DNA of 6,824 bases from Paracoccaceae bacterium (lineage in GTDB: Bacteria > Pseudomonadota > Alphaproteobacteria > Rhodobacterales > Rhodobacteraceae), in the NCBI GenBank assembly GCA_024644285.1, contig JAHELH010000131.1:1-6824 (forward strand). The letters are read 5' to 3'. The position numbers and the translations under genes are program-made. The notes beneath the pieces were generated by a model. It ran no database searches, was not told the origin of the DNA, and saw nothing but the letters and a program-made list of their open reading frames with translations. This document shows positions 1-6,117 of the stretch, piece after piece (position 1 is the first letter of the stretch; each line of letters starts with the position of its first letter).

Positions 1-1193
1 CCGAAGCGGTCCGCGACATGCCGAAGGAATCGACCCGGAGGCGAAAGGGGCAGCGGCTTGCCGGCGCTGTCGTCAGGCTCGATTCCCCAGCGGTCGAGCG
101 CGGCGGTTACCTGACGGGACAGCGTTCTGTCGGGCGTGATCAGCGCGGCAGTTACGCCATCTTCCACCGCGCGCCGGATGATCAAGGCGATGGCGCTCGC
201 TTCCGCGCGGCTGGACGGCGCTTCGATCAGCGTCATGTCCGCCGTGGCCTCTGCCAGATCCTCCATCCGGCGTCCCTCGGTGAGCCATTGGTCGGTCACC
301 GGGGCCGGCCGGAGCGCAAGAGAGACCAGCCGGTTTCGCGCCGGGCTGGGAGGCTGGACATCGCGCCATGGCCGGATGTCGCGCGGATGCTGCCCGAGAT
401 CCTTCATCAGCCGGGCGAAGCGGAATTGCGGATGGTCTTCCGCGGCCATTGCGTCGTCGAGGTTGCCCCAGACCGCGTCCGGCAAGTCGAAGTCGACGCC
501 GGGCAGGATAACAGCGCCCTGTGGCAGCCGCGACACCGCTTTCATGAATAGCGCGGTCGCCCCGCGCGAGCCCGTCGACCCGGCGACGATGACCGGATGG
601 CCGGGCGGATGTTCGGCCCAGTGCGCCGCCAGTCGCTCGATCACCAGACGCTGCCGCGCCTCGGGGTCGAGGGACTGCGTGCCCGCGGCATAGAATGCAT
701 CGACGAGCGCAACGAATTTAAGACTGCGTTGCCAATGACCGGATTCGTCGGTGACATCGAGCGAACGGATTTCCTCTGGCGTCACGCCTTCGCCGCGCAT
801 TTCGTCCATCAACTCGGCGAGGCTGTCGGCCAGATCGAACAGCGCGCTGCGAGGTGCCAGTTCAGGCTCTGTTTCTAGCAGTTTCGACACCAGCTGTGTC
901 AATTCCAGCCGCCGGCGCAGCGGCGAGATCGGCGGCGGTAAATCGGCAAACAGGCTATCCGCGGCGAGATCCGTGACCAGGCGCAATCGCGGCAGCAGCA
1001 TGGCGGGACCGGAATCGAAAAGCGTCTTGATCCGCCGTTGCATGCGCCGGGTATTCACGAAGACCTCTACACGACCAAGAGCCTCGGGCGGTTGCCCGGC
1101 GAGACGCGCGAGCAGCCCGTCTATCAGCGCTTGCGGAAAATCGACGCCCGGTGCGAGGCCGTAGACGCGCGGGGCGTCGGTCGGCTCAAACAT
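1..1193 (-). CDS. addB: AddB, double-strand break repair helicase-nuclease subunit (N-terminal 397 residues; C-terminus outside window)
   Basis: AddB partners AddA in the AddAB helicase-nuclease, which resects double-strand breaks for RecA-dependent repair in the cytoplasm. The frame is open from ATG 1193 to the left edge with no stop. It starts MFEPTDAPRVYGLAPGVDF, followed by a VEVFVNTRRMQRR stretch at about residues 43-55, typical of alphaproteobacterial AddB. GSTGS with a following ATALFMKAV lies at about 205-220, and a WGIEPDDSAGKPLPLSPPGRF-like segment lies near the left edge. Full-length relatives run to roughly 1000 residues, so about 60% is missing, including the C-terminal nuclease and iron-sulfur region. 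No classical Walker A motif is visible in the N-terminal part, consistent with the inactivated helicase domain described for AddB proteins. The start overlaps the murU stop by 8 bases (ATGTTTGA); a weak GGA sits 8 bases upstream. It is the last gene seen in the tsaE-amgK-murU-addB operon, and addA is expected next. The family call is from recognised sequence style, not a search. Confidence 0.9.
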   Translation of the reverse strand, partial: MFEPTDAPRVYGLAPGVDFPQALIDGLLARLAGQPPEALGRVEVFVNTRRMQRRIKTLFDSGPAMLLPRLRLVTDLAADSLFADLPPPISPLRRRLELTQLVSKLLETEPELAPRSALFDLADSLAELMDEMRGEGVTPEEIRSLDVTDESGHWQRSLKFVALVDAFYAAGTQSLDPEARQRLVIERLAAHWAEHPPGHPVIVAGSTGSRGATALFMKAVSRLPQGAVILPGVDFDLPDAVWGNLDDAMAAEDHPQFRFARLMKDLGQHPRDIRPWRDVQPPSPARNRLVSLALRPAPVTDQWLTEGRRMEDLAEATADMTLIEAPSSRAEASAIALIIRRAVEDGVTAALITPDRTLSRQVTAALDRWGIEPDDSAGKPLPLSPPGRFLRHVADRF

Positions 1194-1872
1194 TCGCGTA
1201 GTCCAGCATGGATTCAGCCAGCGCGATGCTGTCGGGGCGGCCGACGTCGCACCATTTGCCGGTATGGACGAGCCCGAACAACCGGCCCTCTGCCGTGATC
1301 CTGTCCCACAAGAGGTTCAACGAGAACTTGTCCATTTCAAACTCAGCGAGTCGATCGGCATTCAAGATCTGCAGCCCCGAATAAACGTAGCCGCGGCCGC
1401 GTTCGAGACGTCCGTCGGCGGTCATCGAGAAATCGCCCGCGCCGGTATGCCCATGTGCCTGTGAGATCGGAACGAGGACAAGAAGTGCGTCCATGCGGTC
1501 GGGCTGCCATGCCTGCAAAAGCGCCGGAAAAGGTGTCGCGCCAGTCCAGACGGCGTCGGTGTTCATGGTAATCACAGGCCCGTGGCCGAGCGCCGGGAGC
1601 GCGTTCTTCAGGCCACCGCCGGTGTCGAGTATCTCCGGCTCGAAGATCTCTGTCACATCGGCTTTGGCCAGATAGTCAGCCATCTGGTCGGCCAGATAAT
1701 GCGTGTTCGCGACGATTCGGGTCAGCCCGGCGGCGCGCACCAATTCCAGGGAATGCGCAATCAGGGGCTTGCCCGCGACCGGGATCAGTGGCTTTGGCAG
1801 TCGGTCGGTTAACGGAGCCATCCGCTTGCCGAAACCGGCTGTGAACAGCATTACGGGCAGGTCGCGGCGCAT
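1186..1872 (-). CDS. murU: MurU-like N-acetylmuramate-1-phosphate uridylyltransferase
   Basis: A 228-residue sugar-nucleotide pyrophosphorylase-fold protein. MurU joins UTP and MurNAc-1-phosphate to give UDP-MurNAc in the cytoplasm, the second step of MurNAc recycling after AmgK. The nucleotide-binding signature TAGFGKRMAPLT is at 11-22, with PKP at 26-28; the usual AAG reads TAG here, a mild change. DTGGG is at 83-87 (base recognition), NTDAVW at 104-109 (metal-binding Asp106), and DVGRPDS at 209-215 near the C-terminus. Its length fits MurU, which lacks the C-terminal left-handed helix domain of GlmU. The ATG at 1872 overlaps the end of amgK by 22 bases and keeps the whole first beta strand (PVMLF). 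An alternative ATG at 1851, residue 8, would overlap the amgK TAA by one base (TAATG) but clips that strand. No strong Shine-Dalgarno is seen, so coupling is likely. Adjacency to amgK is the main reason for MurU rather than another sugar nucleotidyltransferase such as a mannose-1-phosphate enzyme; specificity is inferred. Confidence 0.85.
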   Translation of the reverse strand: MRRDLPVMLFTAGFGKRMAPLTDRLPKPLIPVAGKPLIAHSLELVRAAGLTRIVANTHYLADQMADYLAKADVTEIFEPEILDTGGGLKNALPALGHGPVITMNTDAVWTGATPFPALLQAWQPDRMDALLVLVPISQAHGHTGAGDFSMTADGRLERGRGYVYSGLQILNADRLAEFEMDKFSLNLLWDRITAEGRLFGLVHTGKWCDVGRPDSIALAESMLDYANV

Positions 1873-2846
1873 GGCGTTCTCAATCTTTGCAGATGGTCAG
1901 GCGTTGGCGGGGGCAGTTCATCGACGAACGGCGCCAATGGACGCATCACCGGGTGCTGCATGGCTTGCATCAGATGCGCCCAGACGGGCGGCATCAAATC
2001 GATGTATCCGGTCTTGCCGTGTTGCCGTGAAAGGCGGGCAAACACCCCGAGGATCCTAAGGTTGCGCTGCGCGCACAGCACGGCGCGCGTGGCAGCGAAT
2101 TGCTCGGGGTCAAGCCCGGCCTCGGCCGTAAACCGCGCCACCAGCCGGTCTGCAAGGTCACGCGGGACGTCCCGGCGCGCATCGTGGATCAGGGACACAA
2201 GATCATAGCCAACCGGCCCGGCCATAGCGTCCTGGAAATCCAGCAGACCGACCTTTTGCAGGCCGGGGCGCTCGGCCAGCCAGATCAGGTTCTCAGCATG
2301 GAAATCGCGCAGGATCAATGTCACGGAGTCGGAAAGATTTCGCCGCAAGACAGTCTCTAACTCGGTGGCAAATGACGCTTTCTGATCCGGACGATCGATA
2401 TAGCTGCTGAAGACGAGGCTCGCCTGGCGCGCCATCAATTCGGGGGTGAAAGGCACAACGCCGCCCGGTAGGGGAACGTCGTGCAGCCGCACCAACACAT
2501 CAAGCGCGGCGTCATAGAGACGGGCTTCGCAGCCGGGGTCCGTTTCAATGACCCGCGCGAATACGCAGTCGCCGAGATCTTCCATCAAGAGAAACCCGTC
2601 GCCTTCAGCCGCCGCGATTATCGCGGGCGCGCTGAGCCCGGCGGCTCGCAAGTGACGCGCGATCTGCACGAATGCTGAGGTCGATCCGGTCGGATCGTCC
2701 ATCAAGACGCAGCCTTGCCCGCCTGGCCCGGAAGAGAGTCGCAGATACCGGCGCGCCGAGGCGTCGCCGGCCAGGGGCGCGCGTTCGGCGGCAGCCCAGC
2801 CGGTTTCGGCGAGAAACGCCTCGAGCAGGTCGTCGCGATCAGGCAA
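1851..2846 (-). CDS. amgK: AmgK-like anomeric MurNAc/GlcNAc kinase (aminoglycoside phosphotransferase fold)
   Basis: AmgK phosphorylates the anomeric hydroxyl of MurNAc (and GlcNAc) to give the substrate of MurU. The pair bypasses the fosfomycin-sensitive start of de novo UDP-MurNAc synthesis. From the TTG start the protein has 331 residues. Numbered from that start, PLAGDASARRYLRL is at 24-37 (N-lobe), FLLMEDLGD at 85-93 (hinge), the catalytic loop LRDFHAEN at 179-186, and the metal-binding LLDFQDA at 201-207. These are the choline/aminoglycoside kinase motifs. Start choice: a GTG at 2876 gives 10 more residues and overlaps tsaE by 38 bases. The TTG at 2846 overlaps the tsaE stop by 8 bases (TTGCCTGA), matches the arrangement at murU/addB, and begins the protein directly before the conserved-looking DLLEAFLAETGW region. 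Neither start has a clear ribosome binding site. The C-terminal tail is Pro-rich, then basic. The substrate is inferred from fold plus the murU neighbour; aminoglycoside resistance is not suggested. Confidence 0.87.
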   Translation of the reverse strand: MPDRDDLLEAFLAETGWAAAERAPLAGDASARRYLRLSSGPGGQGCVLMDDPTGSTSAFVQIARHLRAAGLSAPAIIAAAEGDGFLLMEDLGDCVFARVIETDPGCEARLYDAALDVLVRLHDVPLPGGVVPFTPELMARQASLVFSSYIDRPDQKASFATELETVLRRNLSDSVTLILRDFHAENLIWLAERPGLQKVGLLDFQDAMAGPVGYDLVSLIHDARRDVPRDLADRLVARFTAEAGLDPEQFAATRAVLCAQRNLRILGVFARLSRQHGKTGYIDLMPPVWAHLMQAMQHPVMRPLAPFVDELPPPTPDHLQRLRTPCAATCP

Positions 2847-3330
2847 GGGCCGCGTCCGATTGCGTAAGCATTTCACCCCAGCGTTCAGATTGCGCGCTTG
2901 CGGTGACGATCCGGCTGCTGGGCTTGGGACCCATCTCGAAGAACAGGGTTAACGCTCCTTGCGGAGGCGCCGGCAGACGTTCCGGCCATTCCACCAGAAC
3001 GATTCCGGTCTCAAAGGCATCTTCCAGCCCCAGCTCGAACACTTCTTCGGGCGTCGACAAGCGGTAGAGGTCGGCGTGCCAAATCGCGACGGCGCCATCC
3101 CAATACGTCTGCACCAACGTGAATGTCGGCGAAGGCACGTCTTCGGTCAGTCCGTGTGCCGCCAGCCGGGCCTGGATCAGACTGCGCGCAAAGTGGGTTT
3201 TTCCCGCGCCCAGGCCGCCCTGCAACAGAATTGTATCGCCGGCGCGAAGACTGGGCGCCAGCAAGACGGCGAGGCGTCGCGTCGCGTCCTCGGAAGGCAA
3301 GTGGAATGTGCGGTGAAAGGCGGCTCGCAT
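2839..3330 (-). CDS. tsaE: TsaE, ATPase of the tRNA N6-threonylcarbamoyladenosine (t6A37) synthesis complex
   Basis: TsaE is the P-loop ATPase that works with TsaB and TsaD to transfer threonylcarbamoyl from TsaC product to A37 of ANN-decoding tRNAs; it is cytoplasmic and usually essential. The 163-residue protein shows the full family pattern. The Walker A GGLGAGKT is at 38-45, the switch-like PSPTFTLVQTY at 66-76, HADLYRL at 85-91, and the Walker B-like LVEWPERL at 112-119. Length is normal (about 150-165). The start is ATG 3330, giving the usual short N-terminal strand (FHRTFHLPSEDATRRLA) before the P-loop. No recognisable Shine-Dalgarno lies in front of it. It is first of the overlapping operon with amgK, murU and addB. 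The 78 bases between the upstream IalB-family gene and this start hold no clear terminator or promoter, so readthrough from that gene is possible. Confidence 0.95.
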   Translation of the reverse strand: MRAAFHRTFHLPSEDATRRLAVLLAPSLRAGDTILLQGGLGAGKTHFARSLIQARLAAHGLTEDVPSPTFTLVQTYWDGAVAIWHADLYRLSTPEEVFELGLEDAFETGIVLVEWPERLPAPPQGALTLFFEMGPKPSSRIVTASAQSERWGEMLTQSDAALA

Positions 3331-3408
3331 GGCGCCACATTGCGCATCCCTGGCGGGGTCAGCAAGGCGGCAGCCGGAAAAAACCCTCGCCGCGGTCTTC
3401 TTAGCTGC
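3331..3408. other. Short spacer between the IalB-family gene and tsaE
   Basis: These 78 bases hold no open gene. Read on the minus strand they contain a short complementary pair, GCGGC and GCCGC, flanking a 17-base T-rich loop that includes six consecutive T. The loop is long and the T run lies inside it rather than after it, so this is not a standard intrinsic terminator. I see no convincing -35/-10 pair. Whether tsaE has its own promoter here is open. Confidence 0.4.
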
Positions 3409-3936
3409 TCAGCTTGAGCATCGCTTCTCAGCCTCTTCCACGGCTGCGGTGAATCCGAACAGCGAGAACTTGTCCTCGGTCCGGGTTCCGCGCGACGAGA
3501 TGCCAACCACGGTGGCCTCGGCGCCGCGCTTCAGCGCCGCGATGATCTTCTTGTCATCTTCGTCAGAAGCAGACCAGGCCATTTCGCCGTCGGTGAACAG
3601 TTCGAAGGTCGACCCGGCGACATCGACGGACACGGTAGAGCCGTCGCGAAACGGGTAACCGCCCGTGAAAGACACCTGCCCGTTGACCCCGGAATCGGGA
3701 ATGTAAGACACGAACAACAGAATATCACCGCGCCGCGCCGCAACGACCCGGCCGTCACGCGTGTTGATCGTCTCTTTCGGGGCGGACACGCTCCAGCACT
3801 GAGCAGGTTGCTCGGCCTCGAAAACACTCCAGTCGGAATGCGCCGCGACCCGGTTCTTCGATTCCTGCGACACCGCGACGCCTGCCGCCAGGATCAGCCC
3901 AGCCGCGGCAATTCCGCGAGAAATTCGTGCGTGCAT
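3409..3936 (-). CDS. Exported IalB-family (invasion-associated locus B) protein
   Basis: A small secreted protein of the IalB family (named for Bartonella invasion-associated locus B). The biochemical role is unknown in most alphaproteobacteria, where the family is widespread in free-living species, so invasion should not be assumed. From ATG 3936 it has 175 residues. The N-terminus, MHARISRGIAAAGLILAAG then VAVSQES, is a Sec signal peptide: two Arg, a hydrophobic core, and likely cleavage near AVS/QES at about residue 23. The mature part carries the typical DWSVF (about 35-39), CWSVSAPKE (47-55), RRGDILLFVSY (68-78), QVSFTGGYPF (87-96), STFELFTDGE (109-118) and C-terminal FGFTAAVEEAEKRC. Cys47 and Cys173 could form a periplasmic disulfide. 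Start: GGAGG at 3948-3952 lies 11 bases from this ATG but only 2 from an in-frame GTG at 3945, so the ATG is preferred. It lies upstream of tsaE, same strand, 78 bases apart, and divergent from the asparaginase. Confidence 0.85.
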   Translation of the reverse strand: MHARISRGIAAAGLILAAGVAVSQESKNRVAAHSDWSVFEAEQPAQCWSVSAPKETINTRDGRVVAARRGDILLFVSYIPDSGVNGQVSFTGGYPFRDGSTVSVDVAGSTFELFTDGEMAWSASDEDDKKIIAALKRGAEATVVGISSRGTRTEDKFSLFGFTAAVEEAEKRCSS

Positions 3937-3947
3937 GTGTTCCACAG

Positions 3948-3952
3948 CCTCC
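3948..3952 (-). promoter_or_regulatory. Shine-Dalgarno GGAGG of the IalB-family gene
   Basis: Reading the minus strand, GGAGG is followed by 11 bases and then ATG 3936. It is only 2 bases from the in-frame GTG at 3945, too close to serve it, so this site decides the start in favour of the ATG. Confidence 0.6.
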
Positions 3953-4112
3953 AGCCGTCTCTGCCTCTGCGTTGCCTGCCGCCGGCCAATCTCGCGTGAC
4001 CTTTCCGGACGGGCATGCCAAATTCAATCACGAGAACAGGTTTTACGAAAATGTGCCGATTTTTGAAAGCCCTGTTGGCAGAAAATCGCGCAATGAAAAA
4101 GGACAGCAGAGC
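3953..4112. promoter_or_regulatory. Divergent intergenic region between the IalB-family gene and the asparaginase
   Basis: This spacer must carry promoters for both divergent genes. It is distinctly AT-richer than its surroundings: 24 of 60 bases are G or C in 4021-4080, against well over half elsewhere. Near-consensus -35 elements can be picked out on the plus strand (TTGAAA 4063-4068, TTGGCA 4075-4080). None is followed by a good -10 at 16-18 bases, so I do not assign promoters. AAGGA at 4099-4103 is the asparaginase ribosome binding site. The asparaginase frame stays open upstream through this region, but the ribosome binding site and family length argue against a longer protein. Confidence 0.4.
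4099..4103 (+). promoter_or_regulatory. Shine-Dalgarno AAGGA of the asparaginase gene
   Basis: AAGGA followed by 9 bases and the GTG at 4113. It fixes the start within a frame that is otherwise open to 3927. A nearby ATG at 4094 is out of frame. Confidence 0.65.
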
Positions 4113-5114
4113 GTGAGCGAGGCGGTGCCGCTTGCCGAGGTCTGGCGTGGCGATTTCCTGGAATCCGTGCATCGCGGACATGCCGTAATCGCGGACGCGA
4201 CCGGCACCGTTATTCAGGCCTGGGGCGATCCAGATCAAGTGATTTTGCCCCGGTCGGCGTGCAAAATGATCCAGGCGCTGCCGCTGATCGAAAGCGGGGC
4301 CGCCGATGCATTTCGCCTGACAGACCGGCATATCGCCCTCGCCTGCGCCTCGCACCAGGGTGCGCCGATCCACACCGGGTTGGTCACAAGTTGGTTATCC
4401 GCCCTGGGGCTGGGGGACGATGACCTGCGCTGCGGTCCGCAATTTCCCTCGGACCGCGAAGCCGCGAACGCGTTGATTCGTGCGGGTCAGATGCCGTGCC
4501 AGGTTCACAACAACTGCTCGGGCAAACATACCGGGTTCTTGACGGTCGCCCGGCACGCCGGCGCTGATCCGGAATACATCGATCCGGATCACCCGGTCCA
4601 GATCCGGGTGCGGGAGGTGTTCGAGGAAGTGACGGGCGAGGCGTCGCCGGGCTATGCCATCGATGGCTGCTCGGCGCCCAATTTCGCCACCACCGTACTT
4701 GGTTTGGCCCGCGGGATGGCCCGGTTTGCAGCACCAAGTACGCTTGGCGCGCTTGAACCGGCGGCGACCCGGGCAGTGCGAGCGATGCTGGCGCATCCGG
4801 AGCTGGTGGCCGGTGAGGGACGCGCCTGTACCGAGCTGATGCGGGCGATGGATGGCCGCGTGGCTCTGAAAACCGGGGCCGAAGGGGTGTTCACCGCGAT
4901 ACTGCCTGAAAGGGGGCTCGGGGTGGCCTTGAAGATCGAGGACGGCGCGACGCGCGCTTCGGAATGCGCGATCACGTCGATCCTGGTAGAGCTAGAGGCG
5001 ATGAACCCGCACCACCCGGCAGCGCGCAAGCGGCGCAATGCACCGATTCCGAATCGCCGCGGGATCGAGGCCGCCTGGATCCGACCGGCGCAAGGCGCGT
5101 TCTCGAGAGGCTAG
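4113..5114 (+). CDS. Zinc-type L-asparaginase (class 3, Rhizobium etli ReAIV/ReAV family)
   Basis: Predicted to hydrolyse L-asparagine to aspartate and ammonia. It belongs to the asparaginase II family (Pfam PF06089 type), unrelated to the E. coli AnsA/AnsB enzymes. From GTG 4113 the protein has 333 residues, normal for the family. PRSACKMIQ at 46-54 supplies Ser48 and Lys51, and ACASHQG at 77-83 supplies Ser80. NNCSGKHTG at 133-141 supplies zinc ligands Cys135 and Lys138, and DGCSAPNF at 184-191 supplies Cys186. ALKTGAEGVF at 251-260 supplies Lys253. These correspond to the two Ser-Lys pairs and the Cys/Lys/Cys zinc site described for ReAV, the first half with identical numbering as I recall it. 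No signal peptide is visible, so it should be cytoplasmic. Start: AAGGA at 4099-4103 lies 9 bases before the GTG; the frame continues upstream to 3927 but would run into the IalB-family gene. It is monocistronic, converging on serB. The role (asparagine use as nitrogen source) is inferred. Confidence 0.9.
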   Translation: MSEAVPLAEVWRGDFLESVHRGHAVIADATGTVIQAWGDPDQVILPRSACKMIQALPLIESGAADAFRLTDRHIALACASHQGAPIHTGLVTSWLSALGLGDDDLRCGPQFPSDREAANALIRAGQMPCQVHNNCSGKHTGFLTVARHAGADPEYIDPDHPVQIRVREVFEEVTGEASPGYAIDGCSAPNFATTVLGLARGMARFAAPSTLGALEPAATRAVRAMLAHPELVAGEGRACTELMRAMDGRVALKTGAEGVFTAILPERGLGVALKIEDGATRASECAITSILVELEAMNPHHPAARKRRNAPIPNRRGIEAAWIRPAQGAFSRG

Positions 5115-5129
5115 GCGCCAATCGGCGCC
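5114..5129. terminator. Candidate bidirectional hairpin between convergent asparaginase and serB
   Basis: GGCGCC-AATC-GGCGCC forms a perfect 6-bp all-GC stem with a 4-base loop, beginning at the last base of the asparaginase TAG stop. It fills most of the 22-base gap before the serB stop, exactly where two convergent transcripts must end. Neither side is followed by a T run, so it is not a textbook intrinsic terminator. It could be a weak or Rho-assisted stop, or a 3'-end stabilising hairpin. Confidence 0.45.
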
Positions 5130-5136
5130 CGGAAAT

Positions 5137-6018
5137 TCAAGACAGGGCGGCGAATTGATCCCGGGAGTAGCCCTGGAGATAAAGCAGCGCGGTCAGGTCT
5201 GCGTGGTTGATGCGGATGTCGCTTTGCGCTGCGACCGACGGTTTCGCGTGCAGGGCCACGCCGGTTCCGGCCAGGGCCAGCATGCCGAGATCGTTTGCCC
5301 CGTCGCCCACCGCGATGACGTCCGCTGGGACGAGCCCTTGGCGCGCTGCCTGGTCCTTCAAGGCTTCGACCTTGGCGTCGCGGCCCAGAATCGGCGTGGC
5401 TACCTCTCCTGTCAGCTTGCCGTTCTCCGACTTCAGCGTGTTTGCGCGACAGGCATCGACTCCCAGTCTCTTGGCAATCGGCGCCGCAAAGACTGTGAAC
5501 CCGCCCGAGACCAGGACGGTATGCGCGCCGTTACGCTTCATGGTCGCAACCAGCGCCGGGCCGCCCGGCATCAAGGTGATCCGCTCGGCCAGAACCTTGC
5601 CGATGACGGAGACGTCCAATCCGCGTAACAGCGAGACCCGCTCGCGCAGCGCGGCTTCGAAGTTCAATTCGCCATTCATCGCGCGCGCGGTGATTTCCGA
5701 CACGCGCGCACCGACACCGGCCTCGTCTGCCAGTTCGTCGATGCATTCCTGCTGAATCAGTGTCGAATCCATGTCGGCGATCAGCATTTTCTTGCGACGG
5801 TTGGAGGCTGGCTGACAGGCAAGATCGATCCCCAGGGCCTGCACATCCGCCCATACTTGCCAAAAGTTTTCGGGCACTTCCTGGACCGTGAATTCCGCCG
5901 CCTCGTCCGGCGCGAGCCAAAGCGCGTCTCCGCCGCCCCAGGCGTTTCGCAAGCTTGCAACCAGTGCGCCGTCGAGGTTGCGGCGTTCCGGCGCGGCGAT
6001 CAAGCTGACGGCATGCAT
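5137..6018 (-). CDS. serB: SerB, phosphoserine phosphatase
   Basis: SerB removes phosphate from O-phospho-L-serine, the last step of serine synthesis; it is a cytoplasmic Mg-dependent HAD-superfamily enzyme. From ATG 6018 the protein has 293 residues. About 75 N-terminal residues precede the HAD core. Motif I is DMDSTLIQQECIDELAD, with nucleophile Asp82 and acid/base Asp84. Motif II is VSGGF with Ser171. The likely motif III Lys216 is in GRDAKVEALK, and motif IV GDGANDLGM has Asp239 and Asp243. The cap region with ITARAMNGELNFEAALRERV lies between motifs I and II. All catalytic residues appear intact. Start: a TTG at 6030 would add four residues, but GGAAAAG at 6022-6028, an acceptable Shine-Dalgarno 3 bases before the ATG (GGA 7 bases away), would then lie inside the gene. 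It is divergent from serC, with a candidate promoter at 6069-6096, and convergent with the asparaginase. It clusters with another gene of the same pathway. Confidence 0.96.
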   Translation of the reverse strand: MHAVSLIAAPERRNLDGALVASLRNAWGGGDALWLAPDEAAEFTVQEVPENFWQVWADVQALGIDLACQPASNRRKKMLIADMDSTLIQQECIDELADEAGVGARVSEITARAMNGELNFEAALRERVSLLRGLDVSVIGKVLAERITLMPGGPALVATMKRNGAHTVLVSGGFTVFAAPIAKRLGVDACRANTLKSENGKLTGEVATPILGRDAKVEALKDQAARQGLVPADVIAVGDGANDLGMLALAGTGVALHAKPSVAAQSDIRINHADLTALLYLQGYSRDQFAALS

Positions 6019-6068
6019 GGTCTTTTCCAAGGGTAAACTGGCAAGTCGGTTTCGACATGCGCGGCGGC

Positions 6069-6096
6069 GCTATAGGCGGATTTTCCCCATTGTGAA
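6069..6096 (-). promoter_or_regulatory. Candidate sigma-70-type promoter of serB
   Basis: On the minus strand, TTCACA (5 of 6 to TTGACA; plus-strand positions 6091-6096) is followed by 16 bases and TATAGC (4 of 6 to TATAAT; 6069-6074). Transcription would begin near 6062 and leave a leader of about 44 bases before ATG 6018. No recognised operator overlaps it. Confidence 0.45.
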
Positions 6097-6115
6097 ACCC
6101 CGGGAACGGGATTAT
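6090..6115 (+). promoter_or_regulatory. Weak candidate promoter of serC
   Basis: TTGTGA at 6090-6095 and GATTAT at 6110-6115 (4 of 6 to TATAAT) are the best plus-strand pair, but the 14-base spacing is short. A start near 6122 would fit the beginning of the structured serC leader. The -35 box would share bases with the -35 box of the opposing serB promoter. This is a suggestion, not a firm call. Confidence 0.25.
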
Positions 6116-6117
6116 GG

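Noticed and set aside
18..693. Two overlapping plus-strand open frames of 177 and 185 residues across the left end
   Set aside because: They are antisense to addB, whose minus-strand frame is open throughout and reads as a recognisable protein. Their Arg/Ala/Ser-rich translations are typical shadows in GC-rich DNA.
3361..3408. Possible intrinsic terminator after the IalB-family gene
   Set aside because: The only complementary arms flank a 17-base loop and the T run is inside that loop, so the geometry is wrong for an intrinsic terminator.
3927..4112. In-frame N-terminal extension of the asparaginase by 62 residues
   Set aside because: It would overlap the start of the IalB-family gene, cross the AT-rich control region and ignore the ribosome binding site at 4099-4103. 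Family members begin near the GTG at 4113.
4565..4610. Repeated GATCCGG units
   Set aside because: They encode recurring Asp-Pro and Gln-Ile-Arg stretches of the asparaginase with common GC-rich codons; spacing is irregular and no repeat family is apparent.
4384..5038. Several minus-strand open frames of 117-133 residues opposite the asparaginase
   Set aside because: They are shadows of a confident coding frame, without ribosome binding sites or recognisable domains.
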